Shown one piece after another: positions 47,101 through 60,129 of a stretch of 64,000 nt of DNA. The stretch covers positions 124,001-188,000 of the forward strand of contig NW_027464781.1 in assembly GCF_043290135.1 (NCBI RefSeq), given 5' to 3'. Below the pieces are notes generated by a model, which was not told the DNA's origin, did no database searches, and saw only the letters and a program-made list of their open reading frames with translations. Position 1 is the stretch's first letter; every line of letters starts with the position of its first letter. The stretch comes from Rhipicephalus microplus (lineage: Eukaryota > Arthropoda > Arachnida > Ixodida > Ixodidae). A program made the translations under genes and the position numbers.

Positions 47101-49816
47101 GTGCAGCGCTTTTTTTTCTTGCGCTGATAGCTTTGAAGATATGTTCTGATGATGGTGAGAGTGGAGCAGGACTGTCTCCGTGGCGCAATTGGCTAGCGCG
47201 ATCGGCTGTTAACCGAAAACTTGGAGGTTCGAGCCTACCCGGTGGTTGCGCGGCGCTTTTTTCTGTGGGCTGATAGCTTTGAAGATATGTTCTGATGGTG
47301 GTGAGAGTGGAGCAGGACTGTCTCCATGGCGCAATTGGCTAGCGTGATCGGCTGTTGACCGAAAGGTTGGAGTTTCGAGCCCTCCCGGGAGTTGTGTGTT
47401 GCTTTTTTCTTTGCGCTGATAGCTTTGAAGATATGTTCTGATGGTGGTGAGAGTGGAGCAAGACTGTCTCCGTGGCGCAATGGGCCAGCGCGATCAGCTG
47501 TTAACCGAAAGGTTGGAGTTTCGAGCCCACCTGGTGGTGGTGCAGCGCTTTTTTTCCTTGCGCTGATAGCTTTGAAGATATGTTCTGATGATGGTGAGAG
47601 TGGAGCAAGACTGCCTCCATAGCGCAATGGGCTAGCGCGATCGGCTGTTAACCGAAAGGTTGTAGTATCGAGCCCTCCCGGGAGTGGTGTGTTGCTTTTT
47701 TCTTTGCGGTAATAGCTTTGAAGATATTTTCTGATGGTGGTGAGAGTGGAGCAGGACTGTCTCCTTGGCGCAATTGGCTAGCGTGATCGGCTGTTAACAG
47801 AAAAGTTGGAGGTTCGAGCCCACCCGGTGGTGGTGCGGCGCTTTTTTTTCTTTGGGCTGATAGCTTTGAAGATATGTTCTGATGGTGGTGAGAGTGGTGC
47901 AGGACTTTCTCCATGGCGCAATTGGCTAGCGCGATGGGCTGTTAATCAAAAGGTCGGAGGTTCGAGCCCACCCGGTGGTGGTATGGCGCTTTTTTTTCTT
48001 TGGGCTGATAGCTCTGAAGATATGTTCTGATGGTGGTGAGAGTGGAGCAGTACTGTCTCCGTGGCGCAATTGGCTAGCGCGATCGGCTGTTGACCGAAAG
48101 GTTGGAGTTTCGAGCCCTCCCGGGATTGGTGTTGCTTTTTTCTTTGCGCTGATAGCTTTGAAGATATGTTCTGATGGTGGTGAGAGTGGAGCAAGACTGT
48201 CTCCGTGGCGCAATTGGCTAGCGCGATCGGCTGTTAACCGAAAGGTTGGAGGTTCGAGCCCACCTGGTGGTGGTGCAGCGCTTTTTTTTCCTTGCGCTGA
48301 TAGCTTTGAAGATATGTTCTGATGATGGTGAGAGTGGAGCAAGACTGCCTCCGTAGCGCAATGGGCTAGCGTGATCGGCTGTTAACCGAAAGGTTGGAGT
48401 TTCGAGCCCTCCCGGGAGTGGTGTGTTGCTTTTTTCGTTGCGCTGATAGCTTTGAAGATATGTTCTGATGGTGGTGAGAGTGGAGCAAGACTGTCTCCGT
48501 GGCGCAATGGGCTAGCGCGATCGGCTGTTAACCGAAAGGTTGGAGGTTCGAGCCCACCTGGTGGTGGTGCAGCGCTTTTTTTTCCTTGCGCTGATAGCTT
48601 TGAAGATATGTTCTGATGATGGTGAGAGTGGAGCAGGACTGTCTCCGTGGCGCAATTGGCTAGCGCTATCGGCTGTTAACCGAAAAGTTGGAGGTTCGAG
48701 CCTAAGCGGTGGTTGCGCGGCGCTTTTTTTCTGTGGGCTGATAGCTTTGAAGATATGTTCTGATGGTGGTGAGAGTGAAGCAGGACGGTCTCCGTGGCGC
48801 AATTGGCTAGCGTGATCGGCTGTTAACCGAAAAGTTGGAGGTTCGAGCCCACCCGGTGGTGGTGCGGCGCTTTTTTTTCTGTGGGCTGAGGCTTTGAAGC
48901 TATGTTCTGATGGTGGTGAGAGTGGAGCAGGACTGTCTCCGTGGCGCAATTGGCTAGCGTGATCGGCTGTTAACCGAAAAGTTGGAGGCTCGAGCCCACC
49001 CGGTGGTGGTGCGGCGCTTTTTTTTCTTTGGGCTGATAGCTTTGAAGATATGTTCTGATGGTAGTGAGAGTGGAGCAGGACTGTCTCCGTGGCACAATTG
49101 GCTAGCGTGATCGGCTGTTAACCGGAAATTTGGAGGTTTGAGCCCACCCGTTGGTGGTGCGGCGCTTTTTTTTCTTTGGGCTGATAGCTTTGAAGATATG
49201 TTCTAATGGTGGTAAGAGTGGAGCAGGACTGTCTCCGTGGCGCCATTGGCTAGCGCGATCGGCTGTTAACCGAAAGGTTGGAGTTTCGAGCCCTCCTGGA
49301 GTGGTGTGTTGCTTTTTTCTTTGCGCTGATAGCTTTGAAGATATGTTCTGATGATGGAAGAGTCGAGCACGACTGTCTCCTTGGCGCAATTGGCTAGCGT
49401 GATCGGCTGTTAACCGAAAAGTTGGAGGTTCGAGCCCAGCCGGTGGTGGTGCGGCGCTTTTTTTTCTTTGGGCTGATAGCTTTGAAGATATGTTCTGATG
49501 GTGGTGAGAGTGGTGCAGGACTTTCTCCATGGCGCAATTGGCTAGCGCGATGGGCTGTTAATCAAAAGGTCGAAGCTTCGAGCCCACCCGGTGGTGGTAT
49601 GGCGCTTTTTTTTCTTTGGGCTGATAGCCTTGAAGATATGTTCTGATGGTGGTGAGAGTGGAGCAGTACTGTCTCCGTGGCGCAATTGGCTAGCGCGATC
49701 GGCTGTTAACCGAAAGGTTGGAGTTTCGAGCCCTCCCGGGAGTGGCGTGTTGCTTTTTTCTTTGCGCTGATAGCTTTGAAGATATGTTCTGATGGTGGTG
49801 AGAGTGGAGCAAGACT

Positions 49817-49890
49817 GTCTCCGTGGCGCAATGGGCTAGCGCGATCGGCTTTTAACCGAAAGGTTGGTGGTTCGAGCCCACCTGGTGGTG
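49817..49890 (+). pseudogene. tRNA-Asn body with TTT anticodon
   Basis: CTTTTAA loop and GGTGG/CCACC T-stem. The trailer is one GGT triplet shorter than in its sisters. Confidence 0.7.
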
Positions 49891-52800
49891 CAGCGCTTTT
49901 TTTTCTTGCGCTGATAGCTTTGAAGATATGTTCTGATGATGGTGAGAGTGGAGCAGGACTGTCTCCGTGGCGCAATTGGCTAGCGCGATCGGCTGTTAAC
50001 CGAAAACTTGGAGGTTCGAGCCTACCCGGTGGTTGCGCGGCGCTTTTTTCTGTGGGCTGATAGCTTTGAAGATATGTTGTGATGGTGGTGAGAGTGGAGC
50101 AGGACTGTCTCCTTGGCGCAATTGGCTAGCGTGATCGGCTGTTGACCGAAAGGTTGGAGTTTCGAGCCCTCCCGGGAGTTGTGTGTTGCTTTTTTCTTTG
50201 CGCTGATAGCTTTGAAGATATGTTCTGATGGTGGTGAGAGTGGAGCAAGACTGTCTCCGTGGCGCAATGGGCTAGCGCGATCAGCTGTTAACCGAAAGGT
50301 TGGAGTATCGAGCCCTCCCGGGAGTGGTGTGTTGCTTTTTTCTTTGCGGTAATAGCTTTGAAGATATTTTCTGATGGTGGTGAGAGTGGAGCAGGACTGT
50401 CTCCTTGGCGCAATTGGCTAGCGTGATCGGCTGTTAACAGAAAAGTTGGAGGTTCGAGCCCACCCGGTGGTGGTGCGGCGCTTTTTTTTCTTTTGGCTGA
50501 TAGCTTTGAAGATATGTTCTGATGGTGGTGAGAGTGGTGCAGGACTTTCTCCATGGCGCAATTGGCTAGCGCGATGGGCTGTTAATCAAAAGGTCGGAGG
50601 TTCGAGCCCACCCGGTGGTGGTATGGCGCTTTTTTTTCTTTGGGCTGATAGCTCTGAAGATATGTTCTGATGGTGGTGAGAGTGGAGCAGTACTGTCTCC
50701 GTGGCGCAATTGGCTAGCGCGATCGGCTGTTGACCGAAAGGTTGGAGTTTCGAGCCCTCCCGGGAGTGGTGTTGCTTTTTTCTTTGCGCTGATAGCTTTG
50801 AAGATATGTTCTGATGGTGGTGAGAGTGGAGCAAGACTGTCTCCGTGGCGCAATTGGCTAGCGCGATCGGCTGTTAACCGAAAGGTTGGAGTTTCGAGCC
50901 CACCTGGTGGTGGTGCAGCGCTTTTTTTCCTTGCGCTGATAGCTTTGAAGATATGTTCTGATGATGGTGAGAGTGGAGCAAGACTGCCTCCATAGCGCAA
51001 TGGGCTAGCGCGATCGGCTGTTAACCGAAAGGTTGGAGTATCGAGCCCTCCCGGGAGTGGTGTGTTGCTTTTTTCTTTGCGGTAATAGCTTTGAAGATAT
51101 TTTCTGATGGTGGTGAGAGTGGAGCAGGACTGTCTCCTTGGCGCAATTGGCTAGCGTGATCGGCTGTTAACAGAAAAGTTGGAGGTTCGAGCCCACCCGG
51201 TGGTGGTGCGGAGCTTTTTTTTCTTTGGGCTGATAGCTTTGAAGATATGTTCTGATGGTGGTGAGAGTGGTGCAGGACTTTCTCCATGGCGCAATTGGCT
51301 AGCGCGATGGGCTGTTAATCAAAAGGTCGGAGGTTCGAGCCCACCCGGTGGTGGTATGGCGCTTTTTTTTCTTTGGGCTGATAGCTCTGAAGATATGTTC
51401 TGATGGTGGTGAGAGTGGAGCAGTACTGTCTCCGTGGCGCAATTGGCTAGCGCGATCGGCTGTTGACCGAAAGGTTGGAGTTTCGAGCCCTCCCGGGAGT
51501 GGTGTTGCTTTTTTCTTTGCGCTGATAGCTTTGAAGATATGTTCTGATGGTGGTGAGAGTGGAGCAAGACTGTCTCCGTGGCGCAATTGGCTAGCGCGAT
51601 CGGCTGTTAACCGAAAGGTTGGAGGTTCGAGCCCACCTGGTGGTGGTGCAGCGCTTTTTTTTCCTTGCGCTGATAGCTTTGAAGATATGTTCTGATGATG
51701 GTGAGAGTGGAGCAAGACTGCCTCCGTAGCGCAATGGGCTAGCGTGATCGGCTGTTAACCGAAAGGTTGGAATTTCGAGCCCTCCCGGGAGTGGTGTGTT
51801 GCTTTTTTCGTTGCGCTGATAGCTTTGAAGATATGTTCCGATGGTGGTGAGAGTGGAGCAAGACTGTCTCCGTGACGCAATGGGCTAGCGCGATCGGCTG
51901 TTAACCGAAAGGTTGGAGGTTCGAGCCCACCTGGTGGTGGTGCAGCGCTTTTTTTTCCTTGCGCTGATAGCTTTGAAGATATGTTCTGATGGTGGTGAGA
52001 GTGGAGCAGGACTGTCTCCGTGGCGCAATTGGCTAGCGCTATCGGCTGTTAACCGAAAAGTTGGAGGTTCGAGCCTAAGCGGTGGTTGCGCGGCGCTTTT
52101 TTTCTGTGGGCTGATAGCTTTGAAGATATGTTCTGATGGTGGTGAGAGTGGAGCAGGACTGTCTGCGTGGCGCAATTGGCTAGCGTGATCGGCTGTTGAC
52201 CGAAAGGTTGGAGTTTCGAGCCCTCCCGGGAGTGGTGTGTTGCTTTTTTATTTGCGCTGATAGCTTTGAAGATATGTTCTGATGGTGGTGAGAGTGGAGC
52301 AAGACTGTCTCCGTGGCGCAATGGGCTAGCGCGATCGGCTGTTAACCGAAAGGTTGGAGGTTCGAGCCCACCTGGTGGTGGTGGTGCAGCGCTTTTTTTT
52401 CCTTGCGCTGATAGCTTTGAAGATATGTTCTGATGATGGTGAGAGTGGAGCAGGACTGTCTCCGTGGCGCAATTGGCTAGCGTGATCGGCTGTTAACCGG
52501 AAAGTTGGAGGTTCGAGTCCACCCGTTGGTGGTGCGGCGCTTTTTTTTTCTTTGGACTGATAGCATTGAAGATATGTTCTAATGGTGGTAAGAGTGGAGC
52601 AGGACTGTCTCCGTGGCGCCATTGGCTAGCGCAATCGGCAGTTAACCGAAAAGTTGGAGTTTCGAGCCCACCCGGTGGTGGTGCGGCGCTTTTTTTTCTT
52701 TGGGCTGATAGCTTTGAAGATATGTTCTGATGGGGGTGAGAGTGAAGCAGGACTGTCTCTGTGGCGCAATTGGCTAGCGTGATCGGCTGTTAACCGGAAA

Positions 52801-52902
52801 GTTGGAGGTTCGAGCCCACCCGTTGGTGGTGCGGCGCTTTTTTTTCTTTGGGCTGATAGCTTTGAAGATATGTTCTAATGGTGGTAAGAGTGGAGCAGGA
52901 CT

Positions 52903-52976
52903 GTCTCCGTGGCGCCATTGGCTAGCGCGATCGGATATTAACCGAAAGGTTGGAGTTTCGAGCCCTCCCTGGAGTG
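52903..52976 (+). pseudogene. tRNA-Asn-like unit with ATT anticodon
   Basis: The loop reads ATATTAA: nominal ATT anticodon, and C32 changed to A. The sister unit at 58344 reads GAT. T-arm GGAGT/CCTCC. Confidence 0.6.
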
Positions 52977-54374
52977 GTGTGTTGCTTTTTTTTGCGCTGA
53001 TAGCTTTGAAGATATGTTCTGATGGTGGTGAGAGTGGAGCACGACTGTCTCCTTGGCGGAGTTGGCTAGCGCGATCGGCTGTTAACCGAAAGGTTGGAAG
53101 TTCGAGCCCACCCGGTGATGCTGGGGCGCTTTTTTTTCTTTGTGCTGATAGCTTTGAAGATATGTTCTTATGGTGGTGAGAGTGAAGCAGGACTGTCTCC
53201 GTGGCGCAATTGGCTAGTGTGATCGGCTGTTAACCGAAAGGTTGGAGTTTCGAGCCCTTCCGGGAGTGGTGTGTTGCTTTTTTCTTTGCGGTAATAGCTT
53301 TGAAGATATGTTCTGATGGTGGTGAGAGTGGAGCAGGACTGTCTTCGTGGCGCAATTGGCTAGCGCGATCGGCTGTTAAACGAAAGGTTGGAGGTTCGAG
53401 CCCACCCGGTGATGCTGGGGCGCTTTATTTTTCTTTGTGCTGATAGCTTTGAAGATAAGATCTGATGGTGGTGAGAGTGGAGCAGGACTGTCTCCGTGGC
53501 GCAATTCGCTAGCGTGATCGGCTGTTAACCGAAACGTTGGTAGTTTGAGCCCACCCGGTGGTGGTGCGGCGCTTTTCTTTTTCTTTGGGCTGATAGCTTT
53601 GAAGATATGGTATGATGGTGGTGAGAGTGAAGCAGGACGGTCTCCGTGGCGCAATTGGCTAGCGTGATCGGCTGTTAACCGAAAAGTTGGAGGTTCGAGC
53701 CAACCCGGTGGTGCGGCGCTTTTTTTTCTGTGGGCTGATAGCTTTGAAGATATGTTCTGATGGTGGTGAGAGTGGAGCAGGACTGTCTCCGTGGCGCAAT
53801 TGGCTAGCGCTATCGGCTGTTAACCGAAAAGTTGGAGGTTCGAGCCTAAGCGGTGGTTGCGCGGCGCTTTTTTTCTGTGGGCTGATAGCTTTGAAGATAT
53901 GTTCTGATGGTGGTGAGAGTGAAGCAGGACGGTCTCCGTGGCGCAATTGGCTAGCGTGATCGGCTGTTAACCGAAAAGTTGGAGGTTCGAGCCCACCCGG
54001 TGGTGGTGCGGCGCTTTTTTTTCTGTGGGCTGAGGCTTTGAAGCTATGTTCTGATGGTGGTGAGAGTGGAGCAGGACTGTCTCCGTTGCGCAATTGGCTA
54101 GCGTGATCGGCTGTTAACCGAAAAGTTGGAGGCTCGAGCCCACCCGGTGGTGGTGCGGCGCTTTTTTTTCTTTGGGCTGATAGCTTTGAAGATATGTTCT
54201 GATGGTAGTGAGAGTGGAGCAGGACTGTCTCCGTGGCGCAATTGGCTAGCGTGATCGGCTGTTAACCGGAAATTTGGAGGTTTGAGCCCACCCGTTGGTG
54301 GTGCGGCGCTTTTTTTTCTTTGGGCTGATAGCTTTGAAGATATGTTCTAATGGTGGTAAGAGTGGAGCAGGACT

Positions 54375-54447
54375 GTCTCCGTGGCGCCATTGGCTAGCGC
54401 GATCGGCTGCTAACCGAAAGGTTGGAGTTTCGAGCCCTCCTGGAGTG
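54375..54447 (+). pseudogene. tRNA-Asn-like unit, independent GCT anticodon
   Basis: The CTGCTAA loop here sits in a different context (GCGCCATTGG D region, type B-like T-arm with CCTCCTGGAG). Sister units near 49239 and 60260 keep GTT. A separate T-to-C change in the anticodon is the simplest reading. Confidence 0.65.
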
Positions 54448-54960
54448 GTGTGTTGCTTTTTTCTTTGCGCTGATAGCTTTGAAGATATGTTCTGATGATG
54501 GAAGAGTGGAGCACGACTGTCTCCTTGGCGCAATTGGCTAGCGTGATCGGCTGTTAACCGAAAAGTTGGAGGTTCGAGCCCAGCCGGTGGTGGTGCGGCG
54601 CTTTTTTTTCTTTGGGCTGATAGCTTTGAAGATATGTTCTGATGGTGATGAGAGTGGTGCAGGACTTTCTCCATGGCGCAATTGGCTAGCGCGATGGGCT
54701 GTTAATCAAAAGGTCGAAGCTTCGAGCCCACCCGGTGGTGGTATGGTGCTTTTTTTTCTTTGGGCTGATAGCTTTGAAGATATGTTCTGATGGTGGTGAG
54801 AGTGGAGCAGTACTGTCTCCGTGGCGCAATTGGCTAGCGCGATCGGCTGTTAACCGAAAGGTTGGAGTTTCGAGCCCTCCCGGGAGTGGCGTGTTGCTTT
54901 TTTCTTTGCGCTGATAGCTTTGAAGATATGTTCTGATGGTGGTGAGAGTGGAGCAAGACT

Positions 54961-55034
54961 GTCTCCGTGGCGCAATGGGCTAGCGCGATCGGCTTTTAAC
55001 CGAAAGGTTGCTGGTTCGAGCCCACCTGGTGGTG
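54961..55034 (+). pseudogene. tRNA-Asn body with TTT anticodon
   Basis: CTTTTAA loop. The T-stem has decayed to GCTGG against CCACC, one pair lost. Confidence 0.7.
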
Positions 55035-58000
55035 GTGCAGCGCTTTTTTTTTCTTGCGCTGATAGCTTTGAAGATATGTTCTGATGATGGTGAGAGTGGA
55101 GCAGGACTGTCTCCGTGGCGCAATTGGCTAGCGCGATGGGCTGTTAACCGAAAACTTGGAGGTTCGAGCCTACCCGGTGGTTGCGCGGCGCTTTTTTCTG
55201 TGGGCTGATAGCTTTGAAGATATGTTCTGATGGTGGTGAGAGTGGAGCAGGACTGTCTCCATGGCGCAATTGGCTAGCGTGATCGGCTGTTGACCGAAAG
55301 GTTGGAGTTTCGAGCCCTCCCGGGAGTTGTGTGTTGCTTTTTTCTTTGCGCTGATAGCTTTGAAGATATGTTCTGATGGTGGTGAGAGTGGAGCAAGACT
55401 GTCTCCGTGGCGCAATGGGCTAGCGCGATCAGCTGTTAACCGAAAGGTTGGAGTTTCGAGCCCACCTGGTGGTGGTGCAGCGCTTTTTTTCCTTGCGCTG
55501 ATAGCTTTGAAGATATGTTCTGATGATGGTGAGAGTGGAGCAAGACTGCCTCCATAGCGCAATGGGCTAGCGCGATCGGCTGTTAACCGAAAGGTTGGAG
55601 TATCGAGCCCTCCCGGGAGTGGTGTGTTGCTTTTTTCTCTGCGGTAATAGCTTTGAAGATATTTTCTGATGGTGGTGAGAGTGGAGCAGGACTGTCTCCT
55701 TGGCGCAATTGGCTAGCGTGATCGGCTGTTAACAGAAAAGTTGGAGGTTCGAGCCCACCCGGTGGTGGTGCGGCGCTTTTTTTTCTTTGGGCTGATAGCT
55801 TTGAAGATATGTTCTGATGGTGGTGAGAGTGGTGCAGGACTTTCTCCATGGCGCAATTGGCTAGCGCGATGGGCTGTTAATCAAAAGGTCGGAGGTTCGA
55901 GCCCACCCGGTGGTGGTATGGCGCTTTTTTTTCTTTGGGCTGATAGCTCTGAAGATATGTTCTGATGGTGGTGAGAGTGGAGCAGTACTGTCTCCGTGGC
56001 GCCATTGGCTAACGCGATCGGATGTTGACGGAAAGGTTGGAGTTTCGAGCCCTCCCGGGAGTGGTGTTGCTTTTTTCTTTGCGCTGATAGCTTTGAAGAT
56101 ATGTTCTGATGGTGGTGAGAGTGGAGCAGGACTGTCTCCATGGCGCAATTGGCTAGCGTGATCGGCTGTTGACCGAAAGGTTGGAGTTTCGAGCCCTCCC
56201 GGGAGTTGTGTGTTGCTTTTTTCTTTGCGCTGATAGCTTTGAAGATATGTTCTGATGGTGGTGAGAGTGGAGCAAGACTGTCTCCGTGGCGCAATGGGCT
56301 AGCGCGATCAGCTGTTAACCGAAAGGTTGGAGTTTCGAGCCCACCTGGTGGTGGTGCAGCGCTTTTTTTCCTTGCGCTGATAGCTTTGAAGATATGTTCT
56401 GATGATGGTGAGAGTGGAGCAAGACTGCCTCCATAGCGCAATGGGCTAGCGCGATCGGCTGTTAACCGAAAGGTTGGAGTATCGAGCCCTCCCGGGAGTG
56501 GTGTGTTGCTTTTTTCTTTGCGGTAATAGCTTTGAAGATATTTTCTGATGGTGGTGAGAGTGGAGCAGGACTGTCTCCTTGGCGCAATTGGCTAGCGTGA
56601 TCGGCTGTTAACAGAAAAGTTGGAGGTTCGAGCCCACGCGGTGGTGGTGCGGCGCTTTTTTTTCTTTGGGCTGATAGCTTTGAAGATATGTTCTGATGGT
56701 GGTGAGAGTGGTGCAGGACTTTCTCCATGGCGCAATTGGCTAGCGCGATGGGCTGTTGATCAAAAGGTCGGAGGTTCGAGCCCACCCGGTGGTGGTATGG
56801 CGCTTTTTTTTCTTTGGGCTGATAGCTCTGAAGATATGTTCTGATGGTGGTGAGAGTGGAGCAGTACTGTCTCCGTGGCGCAATTGGCTAGCGCGATCGG
56901 CTGTTGACCGAAAGGTTGGAGTTTCGAGCCCTCCCGGGAGTGGTGTTGCTTTTTTCTTTGCGCTGATAGCTTTGAAGATATGTTCTGATGGTGGTGAGAG
57001 TGGAGCAAGACTGTCTCCGTGGCGCAATTGGCTAGCGCGATCGGCTGTTAACCGAAAGGTTGGAGGTTCGAGCCCACCTGGTGGTGGTGCAGCGCTTTTT
57101 TTTCCTTGCGCTGATAGCTTTGAAGATATGTTCTGATGATGGTGAGAGTGGAGCAAGACTGCCTCCGTAGCGCAATGGGCTAGCGTGATCGGCTGTTAAC
57201 CGAAAGGTTGGAATTTCGAGCCCTCCCGGGAGTGGTGTGTTGCTTTTTTCGTTGCGCTGATAGCTTTGAAGATATGTTCTGATGGTGGTGAGAGTGGAGC
57301 AAGACTGTCTCCGTGGCGCAATGGGCTAGCGCGATCGGCTGTTAACCGAAAGGTTGGAGGTTCGAGCCCACCTGGTGGTGGTGCAGCGCTTTTTTTTCCT
57401 TGCGCTGATAGCTTTGAAGATATGTTCTGATGGTGGTGAGAGTGGAGCAGGACTGTCTCCCTGGCGCAATTGGCTAGCGCTATCGGCTGTTAACCGAAAA
57501 GTTGGAGGTTCGAGCCTAAGCGGTGGTTGCGCGGCGCTTTTTTTCTGTGGGCTGATAGCTTTGAAGATATGTTCTGATGGTGGTGAGAGTGGAGCAGGAC
57601 TGTCTCCGTGGCGCAATTGGCTAGCGTGATCGGCTGTTGACCGAAAGGTTGGAGTTTCGAGCCCTCCCGGGAGTGGTGTGTTGCTTTTTTATTTGCGCTG
57701 ATAGCTTTGAAGATATGTTCTGATGGTGGTGAGAGTGGAGCAAGACTGTCTCCGTGGCGCAATGGGCTAGCGCGATCGGCTGTTAACCGAAAGGTTGGAG
57801 GTTCGAGCCCACCTGGTGGTGGTGGTGCAGCGCTTTTTTTTCCTTGCGCTGATAGCTTTGAAGATATGTTCTGATGATGGTGAGAGTGGAGCAGGACTGT
57901 CTCCGTGGCGCAATTGGCTAGCGTGATCGGCTGTTAACCGGAAAGTTGGAGGTTCGAGTCCACCCGTTGGTGGTGCGGCGCTTTTTTTTTCTTTGGACTG

Positions 58001-58343
58001 ATAGCATTGAAGATATGTTCTAATGGTGGTAAGAGTGGAGCAGGACTGTCTCCGTGGCGCCATTGGCTAGCGCAATCGGCAGTTAACCGAAAAGTTGGAG
58101 TTTCGAGCCCACCCGGTGGTGGTGCGGCGCTTTTTTTTCTTTGGGCTGATAGCTTTGAAGATATGTTCTGATGGGGGTGAGAGTGAAGCAGGACTGTCTC
58201 TGTGGCGCAATTGGCTAGCGTGATCGGCTGTTAACCGGAAAGTTGGAGGTTCGAGCCCACCCGTTGGTGGTGCGGCGCTTTTTTTTCTTTGGGCTGATAG
58301 CTTTGAAGATATGTTCTAATGGTGGTAAGAGTGGAGCAGGACT

Positions 58344-58417
58344 GTCTCCGTGGCGCCATTGGCTAGCGCGATCGGATGATAACCGAAAGGTTGGAGTTTC
58401 GAGCCCTCCCTGGAGTG
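58344..58417 (+). pseudogene. tRNA-Asn-like unit with GAT anticodon
   Basis: The loop reads ATGATAA: nominal GAT (Ile). Sister of 52903 at 5,441 bp, but with a different anticodon, so the two copies diverged after duplication. Confidence 0.6.
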
Positions 58418-60129
58418 GTGTGTTGCTTTTTTTTTTGCGCTGATAGCTTTGAAGATATGTTCTGATGGTGGTGAGAGTGGAGCACGACTGTCTCCTTGGC
58501 GGAGTTGGCTAGCGCGATCGGCTGTTAACCGAAAGGTTGGAAGTTCGAGCCCACCCGGTGATGCTGGGGCGCTTTTTTTTCTTTGTGCTGATAGCTTTGA
58601 AGATATGTTCTTATGGTGGTGAGAGTGAAGCAGGACTGTCTCCGTGGCGCAATTGGCTAGTGTGATCGGCTGTTAACCGAAAGGTTGGAGTTTCGAGCCC
58701 TTCCGGGAGTGGTGTGTTGCTTTTTTCTTTGCGGTAATAGCTTTGAAGATATGTTCTGATGGTGGTGAGAGTGGAGCAGGACTGTCTTCGTGGCGCAATT
58801 GGCTAGCGCGATCGGCTGTTAAACGAAAGGTTGGAGGTTCGAGCCCACCCGGTGATGCTGGGGCGCTTTATTTTTCTTTGTGCTGATAGCTTTGAAGATA
58901 AGATCTGATGGTGGTGAGAGTGGAGCAGGACTGTCTCCGTGGCGAAATTGGCTAGCGTGATCGGCTGTTAACCGGAAAGTTAGAGGTTCGAGTCCACCCG
59001 TTGGTGGTGCGGCGCTTTTTTTTTCTTTGGGCTGATAGCTTTCAAGATATGTTCTAATGGTGGTAAGAGTGGAGCAGGACTGTCTCCATGGCGCCATTGG
59101 CTAGCGCCATCGGCAGTTAGCCGAAAGGTTGGAGTTTCGAGCCCACCCGGTTGTGGTGCGCCGCTTTTTTTTCTTTTAGCTGATAGCTTTGAAGATATGT
59201 TATGATGGTAGTGAGAGTGAAGCAGGACTGTCTCCGTGGCGCAATTGGCTAGCGTGATCGGCTGTTAACCGAAAAGTTGGAGGTTCGAGCCCACACGGTG
59301 GTGGTGCGGCGCTTTTTTTCTTTGGGCTGATAGCTTTGAATATATGTTCTGATGGTGGTGAGAGTGGAGCAGGACTGTCTCCGTGGCGCAATTCGCTAGC
59401 GTGATCGGCTGTTAACCGAAACGTTGGTAGTTTGAGCCCACCCGGTGGTGGTGCGGCGCTTTTTTTTCTTTGGGCTGATAGCTTTGAAGATATGTTATGA
59501 TGGTGGTGAGAGTGAAGCAGGACGGTCTCCGTGGCGCAATTCGCTAGCGTGATCGGCTGTTAACCGAAAAGTTGGAGGTTCGAGCCAACCCGGTGGTGCG
59601 GCGCTTTTTTTCTGTGGGCTGATAGCTTTGAAGATATGTTCTGATGGTGGTGAGAGTGGAGCAGGACTGTCTCCGTGGCGCAATTGGCTAGCGCTATCGG
59701 CTGTTAACCGAAAAGTTGGAGGTTCGAGCCTAAGCGGTGGTTGCGCGGCGCTTTTTTTCTGTGGGCTGATAGCTTTGAAGATATGTTCTGATGGTGGTGA
59801 GAGTGAAGCAGGACGGTCTCCGTGGCGCAATTGGCTAGCGTGATCGGCTGTTAACCGAAAAGTTGGAGGTTCGAGCCCACCCGGTGGTGGTGCGGCGCTT
59901 TTTTTTCTGTGGGCTGAGGCTTTGAAGCTATGTTCTGATGGTGGTGAGAGTGGAGCAGGACTGTCTCCGCTGCGCAATTGGCTAGCGTGATCGGCTGTTA
60001 ACCGAAAAGTTGGAGGCTCGAGCCCACCCGGTGGTGGTGCGGCGCTTTTTTTTCTTTGGGCTGATAGCTTTGAAGATATGTTCTGATGGTAGTGAGAGTG
60101 GAGCAGGACTGTCTCCGTGGCGCAATTGG

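Larger units (their letters stand above)
43816..49101 (+). repeat. Higher-order repeat 1 (about 5.29 kb)
   Basis: Starts with the unit followed by CCACCCGTTGGTGG. Within it, 44.71-46.91 kb is repeated from 46.92 kb (offset 2,203, then 2,350 bp after one extra unit). Confidence 0.75.
49102..54245 (+). repeat. Higher-order repeat 2 (about 5.14 kb)
   Basis: Same opening as the previous repeat. It contains a local 733-bp (5-unit) tandem duplication, 50288-51020 and 51021-51753, and one unit with the trailer triplet expanded to GGTGGTGGTGG near 52378. Confidence 0.75.
54246..60129 (+). repeat. Higher-order repeat 3 (about 5.88 kb)
   Basis: Same opening. Its later half matches repeat 2 at 5,441 bp (for example 51885 and 57326). 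It holds the independent GCT unit at 54375 and the GAT unit at 58344. Confidence 0.75.
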
